Shown here: positions 37,173 through 48,671 of the stretch, piece after piece
How positions within the stretch are numbered: the stretch's first letter is position 1
How the letters are laid out: the number at the start of each line of letters is the position of its first letter
Assembly (NCBI GenBank): GCA_965153455.1
Contig: OZ234496.1
Coordinates: 19,088,304-19,152,303, forward strand
Length of the DNA stretch: 64,000 bases
Source of the DNA: Sphagnum compactum
Lineage: Eukaryota > Bryophyta > Sphagnopsida > Sphagnales
Reading direction: 5' to 3'
Notes under the pieces: model-generated
Told to the model about the DNA's origin: nothing
The model's input: the letters and a program-made list of their open reading frames with translations, nothing else
Databases searched by the model: none
Position numbers and translations under genes: made by a program

Positions 37173-37811
37173 ATAAATTCGCCTCAAAGAAGCTGTAGCG
37201 TCGTCGAGAATCAAAATCGACAGCAATCAGGATTTCCTAGATCCTGCATGCAGCCATCTGTCTCTCGGACTACGTTACACAAAAGCATAAATTTCGTCGA
37301 CTCGTGGCGGTTCCTCAAAGTCTTTGCTAATCTCGAGTCTCCTCGCCGCACACCAAGCATCTAGCAGAATTCGGATGCAGCAGTAGCAAAAGAAGAAGAG
37401 CATGCAAAGAGGACAAAGAGTACCTAATCGAGCTGCACATGATATAAGAAGAGAGTGCGCTAGCTAGCTGCTCACATGCAGAAGAGTAATTACGGAATTC
37501 TCTTAGAGACTTGTTACAAGTACTGTGTGAAACTGTACAGCACCTTGTGTTTTTGTTGCTAATTCGGGACTACAGCGAACAGCAGACTACTCGGATTCTC
37601 TTCAGGAATGGCACTGGATATCGTCGGAGTCGAAGAAGGATTCTAAAAGCTGCGAAATTTTCCTTTGCAGACAAAAGGGGTTTGTGTTTTGTCTGTCTGT
37701 GCGGTTTGAATCTCTGAGTTTTGTAGTAGTTTTCTTTCGTGTTGATCTTGTGGTGTTCTCGAATTCCAAGAGTTTCGATTCCAAGCTTCTGGTATATATC
37801 ACAACGAGAGA

Positions 37812-40034
37812 ATGCCTCGTGGACGACCAGCAAAAGGGGCCAAAAAAGGCCAACCTGTGAAGGCCGCAGCTGATGAAGTCGAAGCTGGTAGGTTTTTCTT
37901 CATTTCTCTATTCACTGCAGTTGTAGAAACTCCATGCTTCGGAGGGCTAGAAAGATTTGATGTTGATGATGGTGAGAAAGTTGCACATGTTGGTGAATCT
38001 TCTTCTCTTTGAACTAGCAGTACTCAAGCCTCCCAATTGCTCGAGCCTTGCAATTTGCTTCCGGCAACAACCCGTCTGCTTAGGGTATGCAGGGTTTATG
38101 CAGCAGCAATACCATATCCTATACAACCTTTAAAAATTGCTGAGCATCTTGTCATCTCCTGCAAACCCTAAACTCTAAACCCATTTGTCTTACCATCTCT
38201 GAGCAGCTTGATCCCAGACCTGCAAAAGAAGTTCAGTTCAAGGTTTCTTAAACAGTATGGGTTCAGGGTTTAGGGCACAAAGTGATGATCAGTGAAGCTC
38301 CCTATCGTTTTACTCTTGAAGGTTGTGTTGTTTTTGTGTCATGTTCAAGTTGAGTTGCTGAGTTTTTTGTGTTAGAAATGAGGAATTCTGAGAAGGTGAT
38401 ATCAGAAAATGATGGAGATGATGATGCTCTTGATGTGATTATGCAAGGTTTGTATCTTCAACCTTTCACATGATTCAGGAACACATCTATGCTGTGCTTT
38501 ATTTTGGTCCACAGTTCACATGATGGATTGCTTCTCTAGAATTCAACATTGACAGATTGTCTATTGCAGAGTCAAAAGATAGAGCAAGAAAGCGCAAGTC
38601 TGAAGAAGTTTCAGACACCAAGGAATCTGAGCAAAACATAGCCTCAGAGTCGAAGACAGAACAAAAGGAAGAGCAGAAGGAGAAGGAGGAGCAGGAATTG
38701 GCAGAGAGATCCAAGCAAGAAGGACCTGAAGAGATTGAAGTTTCAGACACTAAGGAATCTGAGCAAAACATAGTGTCAGAGCAGAAGACAGAACAAAAGG
38801 AAGAGCAGAAGGAGGAACAGGACTTAGTGGAGAGTTCTAAGCAAGAAGAACCTGAGGAGATTAACAGTTTAGACACTGAGGAATCTGAGCAAAATGTAGC
38901 CTCAGAGCAGAAGAGGGAACAAAAGGAAGAGCAGAAGGGGAAGCAGGAGCAGGACTTAGCAGAGAGGTCCAAGCAAGAAGAACCTGAAGAGATTGAAGTT
39001 TCAGACACTATGGAATCCAAGCAAAACATAGCCTCAGAGAAAAAGATGGAACAAAAGCAGAAGGAGCAGGTAGTAGAGCAGTCCAAGCAAGAACCTGAAG
39101 AGAATGAAGCTTCAGAGCGCAAGGCAGAAGACAAAAAGGGTGATGGAAATGGTGAGTTGAAACAAGGATCTAAACAAGTCCTCATAAATCGTGCACCAGT
39201 ACTTACACTGTGGGTTGCAGTTGTTGCGGAGAGAGAGGGCTACACATTTGAGGAAGGATTATCTTTTGGAAAATTCATATCAGGGCTTTTTGCTCGCACC
39301 AAGGGCAAGCGGATTGGCATCTTTGATGATGAAACGGAATCAGAGGTTCAAAAGGCAGCTGAGAAGGGTGGTTCCAAAAACCGGAAGAAAAGAAAGTTGG
39401 AGGAGGTGGAGAAGTTTGAGGTCTTTGGAATGAAGCTTCCCGGTAAAAGATTAGAGAATGGACTTCGTCCTGCAGTCCAGAATGGTAAACCGATTTATCC
39501 AAACGTGGTGAAAGCATACCTCCATCGAGCATCAGGTGTGGATTTTGATCCTGTGAAAGGTAAGAAATGCTTTCATAGCCCTTTGATTTCTTCAACAATC
39601 TTCATTGATTTCTGCAGCAATCTTCTGACCATGATGCTGCAAAAAAATGCATCAGTCGCAGATCATTGGTTAAGATTTCTGATTGTATGATGTTATGACA
39701 GAGCTCAAATCAATTGCATTGCAAACCTCATGTGGACCAATATGCACTCAAGGAAATGTACTTTGCTCAAGCGAAACTTAGAGAATGTATATGAGCATTA
39801 TGAGCTAAGTTTCTTGATCCTTTTTGCTTATGAACATGAGGTTTTTCTTAATGTGCAGCTGCAATGGAAGAGCTAGCAAGAGCAATTCCTTCTGACAAGA
39901 TTGGGAATGAGGCATACCATCTTTATGAGAAATTTAGGCCACAAGTGCAAGATGGACCAAAAGGATGGGGTGCTAAAGGTGTTTTGGACTTGAACCTTAT
40001 CCAGCATTTAGCACAGGAATATACAAAGAGTTGA
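37812..40034 (+). CDS. Conserved protein of unknown function with acidic repeats, 437 aa
   Basis: Four exons join in frame: 37812-37887, 38376-38447, 38570-39559 and 39859-40034, all GT-AG. Residues 1-8 (MPRGRPAK) resemble an AT-hook core, suggesting DNA or chromatin contact. The middle is a Glu/Lys/Gln-rich block of about four imperfect ~45-residue repeats (units start like EVSDTKESEQNI). The C-terminal ~210 residues form the recognisable conserved part, beginning APVLTLWVAVVAEREGYTFE and ending with YEKFRPQVQ...GWGAKGVLDLNLI. I recall similar domains, without the repeats, in plant and bacterial proteins of unknown function, but cannot name the family. The repeat block probably varies in length between relatives. 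Start chosen at the first ATG that gives the AT-hook-like segment and a correct phase into exon 2. The stop is TGA. Confidence 0.75.
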
Positions 40035-40673
40035 AAATCAGGAGAGCCCGTCTGTCACACTGCAGAAGCAAGACTCATGGGACTGTAAAAATGTATAGTG
40101 TATTTTGAACAAAGGTTGTTTATAGCTGTATAGCAGGTGAAAAAGATGTCCCCATTTTCGAGTTTGAGCAAGGGATTTGCGGAACAGATATGGAGAGTTG
40201 GGACATTTACATGTCTCTTCAGGCAGGCACAAGGTGAAGAAGATGCACAAATCTGTTGACAGACACCCAGACAATACCAGACAATACTCTGAGATCTTGT
40301 CTGGGGCCTGCATGGGTCAGATTCAAATATGTTCTTCTCACGCCCAAAGTGTTATCAGCTCCTAGGTATTCACTTGATGCAGAAGATACAAAGCATCAAT
40401 GAAATCAGAAGACAGAAGTTGAAGACTGAAAGGGTTGCTGCTTCTTGTGCTGAATGTAATTGCAATCAAAACAAAGTTATCAGCAAGCAAAGAATCCCTC
40501 CAGCTGAGTGATTATTGCATGCACAACAGTACCTGAACTTTTGCAGGTAACAAAAACTTGAACCCATCTTTGCATTAGCAATCTGTTTGATTCTCTCTAG
40601 ATTTGGGCGCACACAAAACCTGCACAACTATTTTTCAAAAAGGGAAATTCTTTGTCAGAAAAGTGTTTAGGGT

Positions 40674-42204
40674 TTAGGGACCGCAATAAGCAGGAGCAGA
40701 CATGATCACCAGGATATCATTCACTGACGCAATGGAACTAAGCACAGCAGCAAGTACTTCTGGTAAACAGCCAGGTTTCACAATCTGCTTCACCTGCACC
40801 ACACATGCACCACGTCAATGCATTCAGTTGTGGACATTGTCTGCCAGTTGCTGCACTTTATGTTTACTGTACGCTGGCACTGGTCTCATGCCATCAAGAA
40901 AAAGCCAAGAGAACTGTGCCAATTTTACCTTCTCAAGGTATGTGCACAGCTACTGGATCTTGCCAATGTAGTTGTTTTCTTCTGTGGATAGAATCTATTG
41001 GATTGAATTGAAACCTTCTGTGATTGAATTGGAGCCAGCACCTTCAAACTGGATGGGACCTGGGTTTCTGTACAAATCCTCCATAAACCAGGTACTGGCA
41101 TTCTGGGTTGGCAATATGTTCCACAGACAAAACACAATTAAGTTACATTCTCTTAGCCACCCAAAGGACCAATGACAGCACCACAAAATCACCCACACAT
41201 CAGTGACAACAAATCTGTTGCCAAAAAACCAGCCTTCTTTTGTCACATGAGTTCTGCGTAGTCCTGATGCAAATAGAAAATAACTAAAGGAAGTGTTTTG
41301 TTGATTGTAACAGCAGACCCAGCGAGCCAAGAAAAGGAATGTTTTCAACAAGACCTTCTGGCAGAAGGGTCACACCATGATATTTGCCTGTAATCTACTG
41401 TTCCATCTTCAGGACCACAAGCTTGATGGCTGAATGATGACTTAACAGATAGAAGCAAACACTAACTGAGAATATGCAGCCTCAGGTAATTTGCTGCATC
41501 CAGAAAAACTCCCACTAGGATTGTAGATCCTCCAGATAGAAGGCACTCATATGTTGCTCTTGTTGGGCTCAACTTGCATCCCTAATCTGCTGTGTTACAT
41601 CAAACAATGTCATCCTTGACATTGCAACTTCCTCACCAAGTATGAACTGGTACCAAAAACATCACATTGTCCTGCAAACAATCAATCTCAAGTACATGCA
41701 CTTCTCTTGGCCACACAGTACAACAAGATTATGCATCTTGCGAGTGCAATCTAGTTACCGTGTTGGGGTTACCAACTGGAGAGTTCATTCCAATGAAATG
41801 TGAGACACCTGCCTTCCCATAAAGCCTGCTGAAGTAGTACTCCAGAAGCGGAAGTGCTTTTCCAGGTGGCTGTGCCTCTTGGCTGCAGAGAAAGCATCAG
41901 TACAGATGTTGCTAAGAAGCTGTGAGTACACACCTGCAATTCACATATCCACTCGTCAAGAACCATGCTTCCTGCTTCCCATCATACCAAAAGTATCCAC
42001 AAAACCTGAACTACAATGATAACAACCTCCCATCAAGACCAATCAATGCTCTACCCTTCTGCATGGAAGGAGCATGTTCAAGACTGCTAAAACTGTGATC
42101 CAGACTTGTTCTATATATACCTTGCAGGTGTTGCCAAACCTGACATCGGTCTCAACAAACTGATTCTTCAACACTCCATCAATTGTAATGGGTTTGCCAA
42201 TCAC
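40674..42204 (-). pseudogene. Decayed copy of the PPi-dependent phosphofructokinase alpha subunit
   Basis: Minus-strand pieces follow the order of the plant PFP alpha subunit. They are VIGKPITIDGVLKNQFVE (exon 42121-42204, intact splice sites), SQLLSNICTDAF (from 41933), MGRQVSHISLE followed by TGA where the family has Cys (~41800), ILGEEVAMSRMTLFDV (~41630), HGVTLLPEGLVENIP (~41370), FMEDLYRNPGPIQFEG (~41060), NNYIGKIQ followed by TAG (~40950) and VKQIVKPGCLPEVL (from about 40793) near the C-terminus. The N-terminal half and about 170 central residues are absent. PFP interconverts fructose 6-phosphate and fructose 1,6-bisphosphate in the cytosol. Retained introns indicate a duplicated rather than reverse-transcribed copy. 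Stops, losses and a 13-codon insertion after the SAAK motif make a functional product unlikely. Confidence 0.8.
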
Positions 42205-42661
42205 CTGTAGGGGTAAGAAGTATACATGTTGAATTTCAGTCCAGTTGGGTCATTGCTAAAACAAGCTGATAACTTGATCAAAATACTGACAATCGTTTAC
42301 AGGTTTTGTTCCACTGCTTTCACTGACTTGAGACAGCATATAAAGAAGACCACCCAATACACAACAATGAAAAAGGCAAGAATCAAAGAGAAAAAGCACA
42401 ACCAAAGTACAAGCAAGTGGAATAGCACCTTAGTTGCACATCCAGATGCAGCAAAAGTTTCCACCTATGGTGCAGCATTTGTGTATGTGCTACAGCCTGA
42501 TTCAAAATCCAACCACAAAATCTAGTAGATCAATCTTTATACTGAGTTTCTGACCTTGCTTTTTATGACAATGCCGACATGGGACATTCTGGAGGATTAA
42601 GTAGAGGCAAGATCTCTTCCTTGACAGACATGGAAAATCTACAACACCACAATGTGTACAA

Positions 42662-43162
42662 TGTGAATCATCAAAGTCTGCCATGATCTAATCCTCTCAA
42701 CTAAAAAGCAAAACAAGAAATTGTTGACCTTGATTATTGACAAGTAGAATGGTTACATGCAAAGATGTGAATTGTGTATAACAACAAAAGAATATGAGGA
42801 TCTTGCAAGTTCATGATCCAAATAGATATAGTAAGCAAACACTATCTGCAGCTAGCTAGTGTGCTAAGGATACGCTTGTTGGTCATCTACGCACACAACA
42901 CAAAAAGCATTGTAAAACATACACACATGAATAGATGGCCCATGCATTAATAACCAAGCAAACGAGATCCTAAATTAGTGGAAATTAGGTAGGAGGAAGT
43001 ATGTGAATCACCTTAACAATGTGCTTATGTAGTAGTTGTGCTTATTCAACTGCAATGGACGCATTAATTGAAAAGTCCAACTTAGTAAGCATCAACACAC
43101 ACAAAAACTTAAGAGTGGATAGAACTCAAGTTTGACCAGACACCGAATAACTTATTTTGACA
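42662..43162 (-). repeat. Copia 3' LTR (left on this strand)
   Basis: About 501 bp, beginning TG and ending CA on this strand, aligned to 51134-51642 over its full length. By eye well over 10 % of positions differ, many of them C/T or G/A transitions, which suggests an old insertion. Confidence 0.8.
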
Positions 43163-43172
43163 CTCCCACTCA
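43163..43172 (-). promoter_or_regulatory. Polypurine tract of the copia element
   Basis: On the coding strand the bases next to the 3' LTR read TGAGTGGGAG followed by TGTCA, the usual position and composition of a copia polypurine tract that primes plus-strand DNA synthesis. Confidence 0.65.
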
Positions 43173-44780
43173 GTCACACCTTGAGTTTTCTAACTCCTAG
43201 GGCCAAGTACACAATAGGTGCTTAACACCTAAAAGGCCTTTTGTTAGAATGTTAGCCCACATGCTTGATGTTGGGCAACATAGGAATTTAACTTCTTTAG
43301 CAACAACCATGTCCCTCACATAGTGATGTTGGATATCAATGTGTTTTGTCCTATTGTGATGAATATGACTCTTGATTACTATCAAACTACCTTGGATGTA
43401 TGTGTGTATTATTGTAGGTTTGTTTTGTGTGAATACTAATTCACTCAATAGCCTCCAAATCCATACAACTTTTTTGGTGGCTTGGCAAGCCTACTCAACT
43501 TCAATAGTAGATAGTGCCATTGTAGGTGGTTGTTGCTACTCCAACCTACAATTGTAGTTTCCAAAAAAAACATATCCAATGGTTGATTTCCTTGTGTCTA
43601 AGTCTTCACCTTAGTTCAAGTCATAGTAAGACATGAAAGTCACTTCATTATTTTCTCCCATTCCTATAAATTGGAGCCAATAACATACACCTTGGAGGTA
43701 TCTCATGATACATTTCACAACTTTTCAATGTTCATATCCTTTTGCATGAATTGACATATAGTTGTTATTGTAGTCGCAATGTCAAACCCAATTGTAATCA
43801 TGGCATACACGATATAGATCCAACAACTACATTGTATGGTATTTTTCCCATTTTAACAATCTCCTTTTTTGAACCAAGAGTTTGTTCCTTGTTGAATTGG
43901 ACATTGACATCAACAGGTGTCATTAATAACTTTGATTCTTCCATTCCAAACCACTTGAGCACTTTGGTGTGCCTATGTATTCAACTTGACCAAGGTTGAT
44001 CATCCTTTTCATTCGATCTTTGGTCACTTGGATGCCCAAACAAAAAGGAAGTTCTCCAAAATCTTTCATGTCAAACTTTTCAAAAAGTCTTGTTTTGATC
44101 CTTTTGATTTCATCAATATTTTTATTGAAAATCAATAAGTCATCCATGTAGAATTCTAAATAGACAACTTGTTTCATTCCATCAAGACATAGATGTTTGT
44201 ATTAGATCTACATTGATTGAAGCCCTTTTGTTTTAGAAAATCATCAATCCTCTTGTTTTACATTTGAGATGATTATTTAAGCCCATATATGGCCTTTTGA
44301 AGTTTGTAAACAAAATTTCTCTAATCAAGTTCTTTATACCTTTCTGATTGCACCATGTTAAAACACTCCTTCAATCCACAATGGAGAAAAATTGATTTTA
44401 CAACCATTTGATGGATTTCAAAATCCAACATAACTCTTATTCCTAGCAACACTCATATTAATGAATATCTTGCAACTAGCACAAAAGTTTTATCGTAATT
44501 GACTTTTTCAACTTGGGAATATCCTTTTGCCACTAATTGCACTTTTGTAACAATCAATCTCACCATTTGTATTCCGTTCCACTTTGAAAACCCATTTACA
44601 ACCAATAACCCTTCTTCCTTCAAGTAATTTCACAAGCTACCATGTGTTATTCTACAACAATGAACTGTATTATGTCTTTTTTTTCCCCACTACATCTTGT
44701 TTTTTTTTGGAGGGCTTCTATTAGGGTTCCAAGTTCATCAAAGATGGTGGCAACACAAGTAGAATGTTTGAGCTTCATGG

Positions 44781-47700
44781 CAAGGTTCTACAGATCCGGG
44801 AATCCCGTACGAGATGCAAAAATGCCGAATTTCCTCGGACTGGCGCGCAGCGCCAGGAACGGGGTGCCCGGACTAATGAGCGAGGGCCGAAGGCCTGAGC
44901 TCCGAGATAAGCTTGCTGCATTTTCCCGCCCAATCCGGGTACCCCGGACGATTTTGAGGCACCTTCTTTGTTGTATTTGGGAAGTGCAACATGAGCTCTG
45001 AGGCTCCAGCTCCTACAGACTTGACTGCTTCCCCAGTCAAACCCCCCAGCCCCTCCAGCACCAATGCCCCCATTGAGGCTGTTGAGCTAATTGAGCCCCT
45101 GGAACCCCCAACCAAAGTAGCACGTATAGCTTGGTGGAAGTCTAAACCCTCAGCAAATCAGCCCAAGCAGCATGCAGCACCAGTTCTGACTACAGCTGCT
45201 GCAAGCTCTCGCAACACCTCTGCCACCGCCATTGCTCCTGCATCAGCTTCAGCATCAGCCTCAGGCTCAGCCCCTGCGTCAGCCCCTGCGTCCGCTCCTG
45301 CTTCAACTTCACGAGCTGCTATCAGCCGCAGGCCAGCATCTAATGCTGCTGCCAGTCTAAATGGGGAGGCCAGCACCTCAGCTGCAGCAGCTTCTACAGG
45401 CGCCAGCAACCTACCTGTTGCTGATAGCCCTGCTAAGCCCAAGAGGCAGGGCAGGCCCCCAGTGACTGCTAAGTAGCTCAACAAGTTCCCCATTGATTAC
45501 TCATGGTGGCAGTTCAAAAAGCAGCTCAAGAACGGCAGTGTGACTGGCTGCTGCACCCTCTGTCTCAAGTATCAGCTCGACAAATGTCAATTCAGCAGGT
45601 CGTGCGGGGCCGTTGTGTGGGATGGCAACGATCTTCTCACTCACACCACCTCTCTCACGCACAAAGCAGCAGTCACAGCCAAGGCCAACCCTCTCAAGCG
45701 CGCATTTGACGTCGTTCGCACCATAGGCATCGTTGCAGCCAAGACAGCTACACAATGCCTGATGGCCACAGCTCTAACATGCATCAAGGAGCAGCTTCCA
45801 ATCAGCAAGTTTGCACCACTGCTGGCATTGGAGAAGTTTCTGGGCGTGGATCAGATCGCGCACAAGTACAACCATAGCAGGTATGTTCATGATGCAATAC
45901 TTGCACAGGGCATCCGAGGTTGGCAGGTATCCCTTGCTTTGAAAACTCATCTTTGCGACCACGTAATGCATGCTGCAAAGATCATGAATAATAAAGCAGT
46001 TGTCCTGCTTGAGCATCGCACTTGCAGTCGTCAGCAATCAGTGCATTGTTGCCAACACATGCCCATCTCCTGTCCACTTCAGTTCGTGTATGATGTCCTC
46101 TCCCTTGACCTATGTACTATCTGCAGCTGTAGCGAGGTGCTGTTACAGAAGCAGGTCGAGCGGATCAAGGCCAGCTCTAGCTTTGCACTGCTCATTGACA
46201 GTAGCACAGACGTGTCCACGGAGGATCACCTGCTCATCTACGTCAGATACCTGCATCCCGACACGCTTGTCGCTACAACTGAGTACCTGACCTGCATGAA
46301 GTTGTTGGCCACTACAGCTGATGCCATCACAGCCGTTCTGTTAGGGGTCATGACAGCATTGGGGTTGGACGTGCAGCGCATGGCAGGGTTCTACAGCGAT
46401 GGGGCAGCAATAATGGCGGGCGTGAAGTCGAGAGTAGCTGCACGGCTGAAGGCGGTCAACCCGCGCATTGTTGCGGTACGCTGTGTAGCGCACCGCACCG
46501 CGCTCGTCATGAACGACATTGCATAGAGCAGCCCGGAGCTACAGGCAGTGGACTCCGAACTGCGACAGGTGCACAATCTCTTCAACCACAGCATCAAGCG
46601 ACAGTCAGAGTGGGAGGCTTTTGCAAAAGGTTACGGCATCACCCAGCTCAGATTCCCCATCTTCAACGCCACACGCTGGTTCAGCCGGCTGTAGTGCGTG
46701 GTGGTGCTGACCAACAACCTGGCAGAGCTCATCATCTTCTTGGGACGTGCCACCCGCAAGCGTAACTCCAAACAGCCTTGGCCGGCTGGGGCGGCAGCAC
46801 TTGAGGAGCTGCGCGACGTGCAAGCTGCAGCGAAACTGAACTTGCTGCGAGACATCATGCTGCCGCTTGATGTCTTCAGTAAGAAGTTTCAGCACACGTC
46901 ATACCTGCTGCCGCACCATGTGCGCAAGGCGACACAGCAGGTGGCGGTGGAGCTGTAGACCGACTTCATTGAGGCGGAGCTGCTGTCAGGGCAACACTAT
47001 GACAACTTCAAGGTAAGCAAACGGCACATGAAGGTTCGTGTGGTGTCAAGAAACTTGATGCAAGCAGTCATTGTGCAGCCTGTCAGTTACCCAACATAGT
47101 TTGACTTCTTGACCATACCTGTGACTTGCACATGTTTTGCTGTGTTGCAGTACATATGACACCAAATCCTGTCATCTCCAATGCTATGCATGCACCTGTT
47201 TCTGCTGTGTATTGCAGAACGCCAAGGCTTGCCCTGTACTAATTCTGCTTGCCTATTTCTTGTGTGCTACAGGTGAACCTGGGCAAAGTTAGCAATGCCA
47301 TCCACTACCGCGATGGAGATGGCAAGTTCACTGAGAAGGTCGTGCTGACAGGGGAGCTGAACGAGCAAGATCTGGCTGACTTTGCAGCCTCAATGGTGCA
47401 GTCAATTGTGTCGGGGCTGGAGGATCGCTTTCCTGAGGGGGATCTGCTGGACAGCAGTGCGATCTTTGATGTTGCATCGTACAGGGGCAAGTCAGCAAAG
47501 GAGATTGCAGAGTATGGCGAGGATGAGTTCATGATGATCCTCAAGCATTTCAGCCAGCCTGCGGATAAGCATAGGTGGTTTAATACCGAGTCTGTGGGCT
47601 GTGAGCAGCGTTTCATTGCGCTTCAGCATGAGTTCAAGAAGATGAAGCGATGGATGGCAGATTATGCAGTTGCGCCAGGGCTGAGCAATCAGGATGTGTG

Positions 47701-48671
47701 GGCCTGCATAAAGAAGGAGCATCGTTTGGAGTTACCTCACATGTTGCCCTTTACGGAGGCCATGTTCTGTGTGCTAGTTGAAACGGCGTGTGTTGAGCGT
47801 GGTTTCAGTGAGCACCGAGTGATCAAGCATCGGCTCACCAATCGACTGCGTGTGGTCACGGTCGATTCATTGATGCGTGTGAGCATTCTGGCTGGCAGTG
47901 TCGAGTCCTTTGATTATGCTGCAGCCAAAGAGTTTCACAGCAGGCCTGTTGGCGAGCTTTTGGTCAGCAAGCTGTTTGCAGCAATGAGCAAGGAGCCCGC
48001 CAATCAGGTGCTTAGCTTTGATGATGGGCTGGAAGATGATGGGTTTGATGAGGAGGGCAGTGTGTGCTCATCATCGGATGAGTCTGAGTGCTGGGAGATG
48101 CTGAGATGGTAGGTGTGCAGAGGAAGGAGCTGGATTTTCTGGCCAAGGAGGCAGAGAAGCCAGTGGAGCAACTGTCAAATGTGTCTCAGTTGCTGAGAAA
48201 TTTGCATGCCAAGTAGGTGTCTTGGTGATGCACAACACCTTGTGACATTGACCATTGGACATTGACTTTGAGTGTGATGAAAACTGGGCTGTGACTGACC
48301 ATCCTTGGTATGCACACATGCATTTCCAGATGTCTTCAAGCAGTGTGCTGTTGAATAAATGACTTCTTGATGCAATGCAACTTTGTGTTCTGGATGTGGT
48401 GAGTGTGATCTGGCAATGTCAAGCCGATAGTACTGCAACAATGAAGGCTTAGACCCCCATTTTGTATGAATCATTGTGCTCCACGCGTCATAGTAGAGTG
48501 CGGCGCACACAAAATTTTTTTTGCATGCACCCGGACAAGATCTGGCCCGTTTCCGGGGGACCCGGACAGAAAAGCCCCAAGAAGGCCCACTCTGTCCGGA
48601 GGGACTCCGGAACCCTTTCTTGACAAGCTTCGGAAATCCCTGAACCAAATCTCAGAACCTGAAGAACCCTG
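44781..48671 (+). mobile_element. hAT DNA transposon with TIRs and target duplication
   Basis: The left end reads CAAGGTTCTACAGATCCGG and the right end, reversed, reads CAGGGTTCTTCAGGTTCTG, matching at 14 of 19 positions and starting with the CARGG expected of hAT ends. It is flanked by CTTCATGG (44773-44780) and TTTCATGG (48672-48679), an 8-bp target duplication with one difference, the hAT length. Subterminal CCCGGAC-type motifs cluster at both ends. The 3891-bp element is GC-rich compared with its copia host and interrupts the linker between integrase and reverse transcriptase. Confidence 0.9.
44991..48112 (+). pseudogene. hAT transposase with four in-frame TAG stops
   Basis: Two exons, 44991-47012 and 47273-48112, with a 260-bp GTAAG...ACAG intron, give a frame of about 953 codons. 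The N-terminus (~1-160) is Ala/Ser/Pro-rich. It is followed by a TTF/BED-like zinc finger (CCTLCLKY with a later THTTSLTH), the catalytic core with IDSSTD and GFYSDGAAIMAG, the CVAHRTALV helix, and the hAT C-terminal dimerisation region containing VERGFSEHRVIKHRL. Premature stops lie at 45474, 46524, 46692 and 46956. All are TAG, and the frame continues with sensible protein after each one. The original enzyme would cut and paste the element in the nucleus. Start chosen as the ATG after the 5' subterminal region. Confidence 0.85.

Noticed and set aside
45158-45493. 111-aa minus-strand Ala-rich ORF inside the hAT
   Set aside because: It is the antisense shadow of the Ala/Ser/Pro-rich N-terminus of the transposase.
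44991-47012. TAG read as a sense codon (genetic-code change) in the transposase
   Set aside because: RABD2 and RPT6 in the same window end at TAG at the expected length, so TAG is a stop in this nucleus. Mutation of CAG explains the pattern.
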